A stretch of DNA of 6,006 nucleotides. Origin: Coxiellaceae bacterium (GTDB lineage Bacteria > Pseudomonadota > Gammaproteobacteria > UBA9339). Shown piece by piece: positions 4,371 to 6,006 of this stretch. Position 1 is the first letter of the stretch. Each line of letters starts with the position of its first letter. The stretch spans positions 1 through 6,006 of the forward strand of contig PLMI01000170.1 of the NCBI GenBank assembly GCA_003142435.1, in the 5' to 3' direction. The notes beneath the pieces are model-generated. The model searched no databases. It was not told where the DNA came from and saw nothing but the letters and a program-made list of their open reading frames with translations. The position numbers and the translations under genes are program-made.

Positions 4371-5690
4371 CTATTCTGAAGGATCTTCATTACTAGAGCA
4401 TGCAAATATTGGTACCGCTGCCGAACTTGGGGCATTGATCGCTGCTGTGTCTCCTTTATCCCTTTGGTAATGAAATGTAGCACCAGGATATGATATGACA
4501 GCTTGCTCTGAAGTAAGTGGTGTATATGGAGTGATGCTAGAATGTTCGACACCATTAGAAGTTGCTTCTTCCGGAACAAAAGTTACGTCTCGTCCAACTA
4601 AAGTATTAAAAAAAGAATAATCAACAATGGTCGGATTTCTTTTTTCTAGCTCTAAAATTTCTTTTAGCTCTGTAACAATCTCAGTTGCACTTGGCCTTTC
4701 ATTAGCGTCTTGACGCCAACATTTTTTTATAAGAATAAGCAATCTTTGTTGACTTGGTGAGCACATAGGAATTTCTGGGCACTCTGGTCTCTTGCCTTTA
4801 CTATAGAGTACCTCTAGGTAGTGTTTGGCATTTTCTGCTGTACCCAATCTTCCATTATTTAGGTATAGTGTTTCCAGGTACATGACATTCCACGAGAGAA
4901 TACCAAAAGAAAATATATCAGTTTTTGCTGTCATTCCCTTATCAATTAGGCTTTCTGGCGCTGCATAACTGACATCACCGAGTATTAAAGTTTTGGTTTT
5001 CGCATGACCATTTTCATCTTGCAATCGTGCTGTTCCATAATCACCAATCTTTACTACTATGTGGTCTCCTTCACTTTTTAACAAAATATTATCTGGTTTT
5101 AAATCACTATAAACAACTTTATTAGCATGTAAGAACTCCAAACCTTTGGCTATCTCAAGTAAAAATTCTAGTATTTTTTCATAACTTATCGATTTATCAC
5201 GTAAACTTGCTTTTAAATATTGCGATAGATTTCCTTTATCGCAGTATTCCATTACAATACCAGTTGGAATATTACCGGTTGCATAAATACCTAATACTTC
5301 TACTAAATGAGGGCACTGAGGTAATGGTAAAATATCGCTAAGTTCTTTAAGTATATGGCTTCCAGTATCGCCACCATATCTACCATTATTTAACAAAAAT
5401 TTTACTGCTACTGGACGACCACCATCTAGACAGTGATATAATTTTACGCTACTAAAATTCCCACACCCTAAGCTTGTAGGTGTTGCGACTAAGTCATCTG
5501 CCCGAAAAACTTTCACAGGGATAGGGGGGAGCTTTTGTAGTAAATCTTGTAATGTTAATTGAGATTCCAATTTTTGTTCTGCACGGCATTCAGAGGAAGG
5601 TACAGGCGCTGTATAATAGCCATGACTATTAGGTTTAGCATTACCAGAAGCATCTGCGGTATTATTTAAACTAAGGGGATTAAGTGACAT
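4371..5690 (-). CDS. Eukaryotic-type protein kinase, tyrosine-kinase-like (TKL) group; candidate effector
   Basis: A 439-residue protein whose start is ATG 5690: GGAG (5700-5697) is six bases upstream, whereas a TTG at 5702 overlaps that site. Residues 1-60 are Ser/Asn/Pro-rich. The kinase domain spans about 62-348: glycine loop LGCGNFSSV (74-82), ATP-binding Lys97 in VAVKF, helix-C Glu116, hinge MEYCDKGNL (147-155), catalytic loop YSDLKPDNILL (194-204) with Asp196, Lys198 and Asn201, metal-binding Asp217 in DYG, APE 244-246, DIFSFG (258-263), KKCW (322-325) and ERP with Arg332. All core catalytic residues are present, so it should be active. HRD is replaced by YSD, a non-RD kinase, and DFG by DYG. 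The CW and NERPS motifs are typical of TKL kinases. Residues 350-439 match no domain I know and end in acidic SSNEDPSE. Host-directed Dot/Icm secretion is inference. Confidence 0.9.
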   Translation of the reverse strand: MSLNPLSLNNTADASGNAKPNSHGYYTAPVPSSECRAEQKLESQLTLQDLLQKLPPIPVKVFRADDLVATPTSLGCGNFSSVKLYHCLDGGRPVAVKFLLNNGRYGGDTGSHILKELSDILPLPQCPHLVEVLGIYATGNIPTGIVMEYCDKGNLSQYLKASLRDKSISYEKILEFLLEIAKGLEFLHANKVVYSDLKPDNILLKSEGDHIVVKIGDYGTARLQDENGHAKTKTLILGDVSYAAPESLIDKGMTAKTDIFSFGILSWNVMYLETLYLNNGRLGTAENAKHYLEVLYSKGKRPECPEIPMCSPSQQRLLILIKKCWRQDANERPSATEIVTELKEILELEKRNPTIVDYSFFNTLVGRDVTFVPEEATSNGVEHSSITPYTPLTSEQAVISYPGATFHYQRDKGDTAAINAPSSAAVPIFACSSNEDPSE

Positions 5691-5702
5691 TGATTTCTCC
5701 AA

Positions 5703-5939
5703 ATTTTAGTTTTTATTATTTTTTATTGAAGTACAAACGTTATTATTATTTTGTCTCTTTTTGCTATTATACAACAACTTGCCTCAATTCACCTAACTTT
5801 TGAGGGGGCTGAAATGGGCAAAAAGGGAATAATAAAATTTTTGCAGAAATGTTGTGATTTTTTGTAACTTAGTTACCCGGGAGTGTCCCATGAGGTGATT
5901 TAAAAGAGGTGGGTGGTGAAAAAAATTCCTTATAAATCA
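5703..5939. other. Gap between kinase and tRNA
   Basis: This 237-base gap holds the kinase upstream region (-10 and inverted repeat), a 17-codon plus-strand frame at 5814-5867 with a GAGGGGG ribosome-binding-like run, and a palindrome GTAAC, TTA, GTTAC (5864-5876). I see no further gene. The short stretch beside the tRNA 3' end (5881-5939) has no recognisable integrase or attachment repeat. Confidence 0.5.
5766..5805 (-). promoter_or_regulatory. Putative kinase promoter with inverted repeat
   Basis: On the minus strand TATAAT lies at 5771-5766, 75 bases before the ATG. No good -35 is found at 16-18 bases. CCTCAA (5782-5787) and TTGAGG (5800-5805) form a perfect 6-bp inverted repeat with a 12-base spacer over the -35 region, which may mark an activator or repressor site. 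The leader would be about 70 bases long and AT-rich. Confidence 0.4.

Positions 5940-6006
<67 letters not shown>

Noticed and set aside
4211..4579. 122-codon minus-strand frame
   Set aside because: It is an alternative frame of the kinase C-terminal region that runs through the kinase terminator, and has no recognisable protein features.
5691..5702. TTG at 5702 as kinase start
   Set aside because: It overlaps the GGAG ribosome-binding site that serves the ATG at 5690.

Overview
The window is AT-rich and gene-poor. It reads like an accessory region from a gammaproteobacterium living in or near eukaryotic cells, most likely a Legionellales-type genome (Legionella, Berkiella, Rickettsiella or a relative). 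Three things point there: a eukaryotic-type protein kinase with no bacterial-style receptor architecture, a high density of decayed genes, and small conserved proteobacterial membrane proteins. The genus is inference; the sequence does not fix it.

Left part (1-2020). An unrecognised gene runs in from the left edge or starts at 86 and stops at 556. Facing it is a broken AbiEii-type nucleotidyltransferase toxin gene (minus strand), with a single-base frameshift near 629 and loss of everything after about residue 120. Diverging from that remnant is an intact toxin-first type II toxin-antitoxin pair: a HigB/Gp49-like RelE-superfamily toxin (GTG start) whose stop overlaps the start of an XRE-type HigA-like antitoxin. 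It has an extended -10 promoter, an inverted repeat fitting an operator, and a possible terminator. A short REP-like hairpin flanked by 7-bp direct repeats follows.

Middle part (2240-4230). A small lipoprotein with a PEGA-like segment is followed by a 1.0-1.1 kb stretch coding for three tiny membrane proteins: a DUF1328/YtjA-like protein, a two-helix protein and a DUF3309 protein. A near-consensus sigma-70 promoter precedes them. Two of the three are under 60 codons and easily missed. The cluster is bracketed by two related minus-strand remnants in direct orientation. Each encodes a segment resembling the DnaA C-terminal DNA-binding domain, as also found at the end of some REP-associated tyrosine transposases. 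One carries an in-frame stop and a 7-bp duplication frameshift; the other is only a 72-codon fragment.

Right part (4320-6006). A 439-residue tyrosine-kinase-like (TKL-type) protein kinase on the minus strand ends just before a good intrinsic terminator with a GCAA tetraloop. It has an atypical Y-S-D catalytic-loop motif and a DYG metal-binding motif, and is a plausible effector acquired from a eukaryote. The right edge holds the 3' part of a tRNA-Thr(CGU) gene on the minus strand, whose 3' end faces the accessory genes, the usual geometry for an island inserted at a tRNA gene.

Taken together, this looks like an island-like stretch next to a tRNA, made of toxin-antitoxin and phage-defence fragments, mobile-gene debris, a stress-type membrane cluster and one likely host-directed kinase. 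No single previously undescribed multi-gene system is proven. The kinase and the repeat-bracketed membrane cluster most deserve follow-up.
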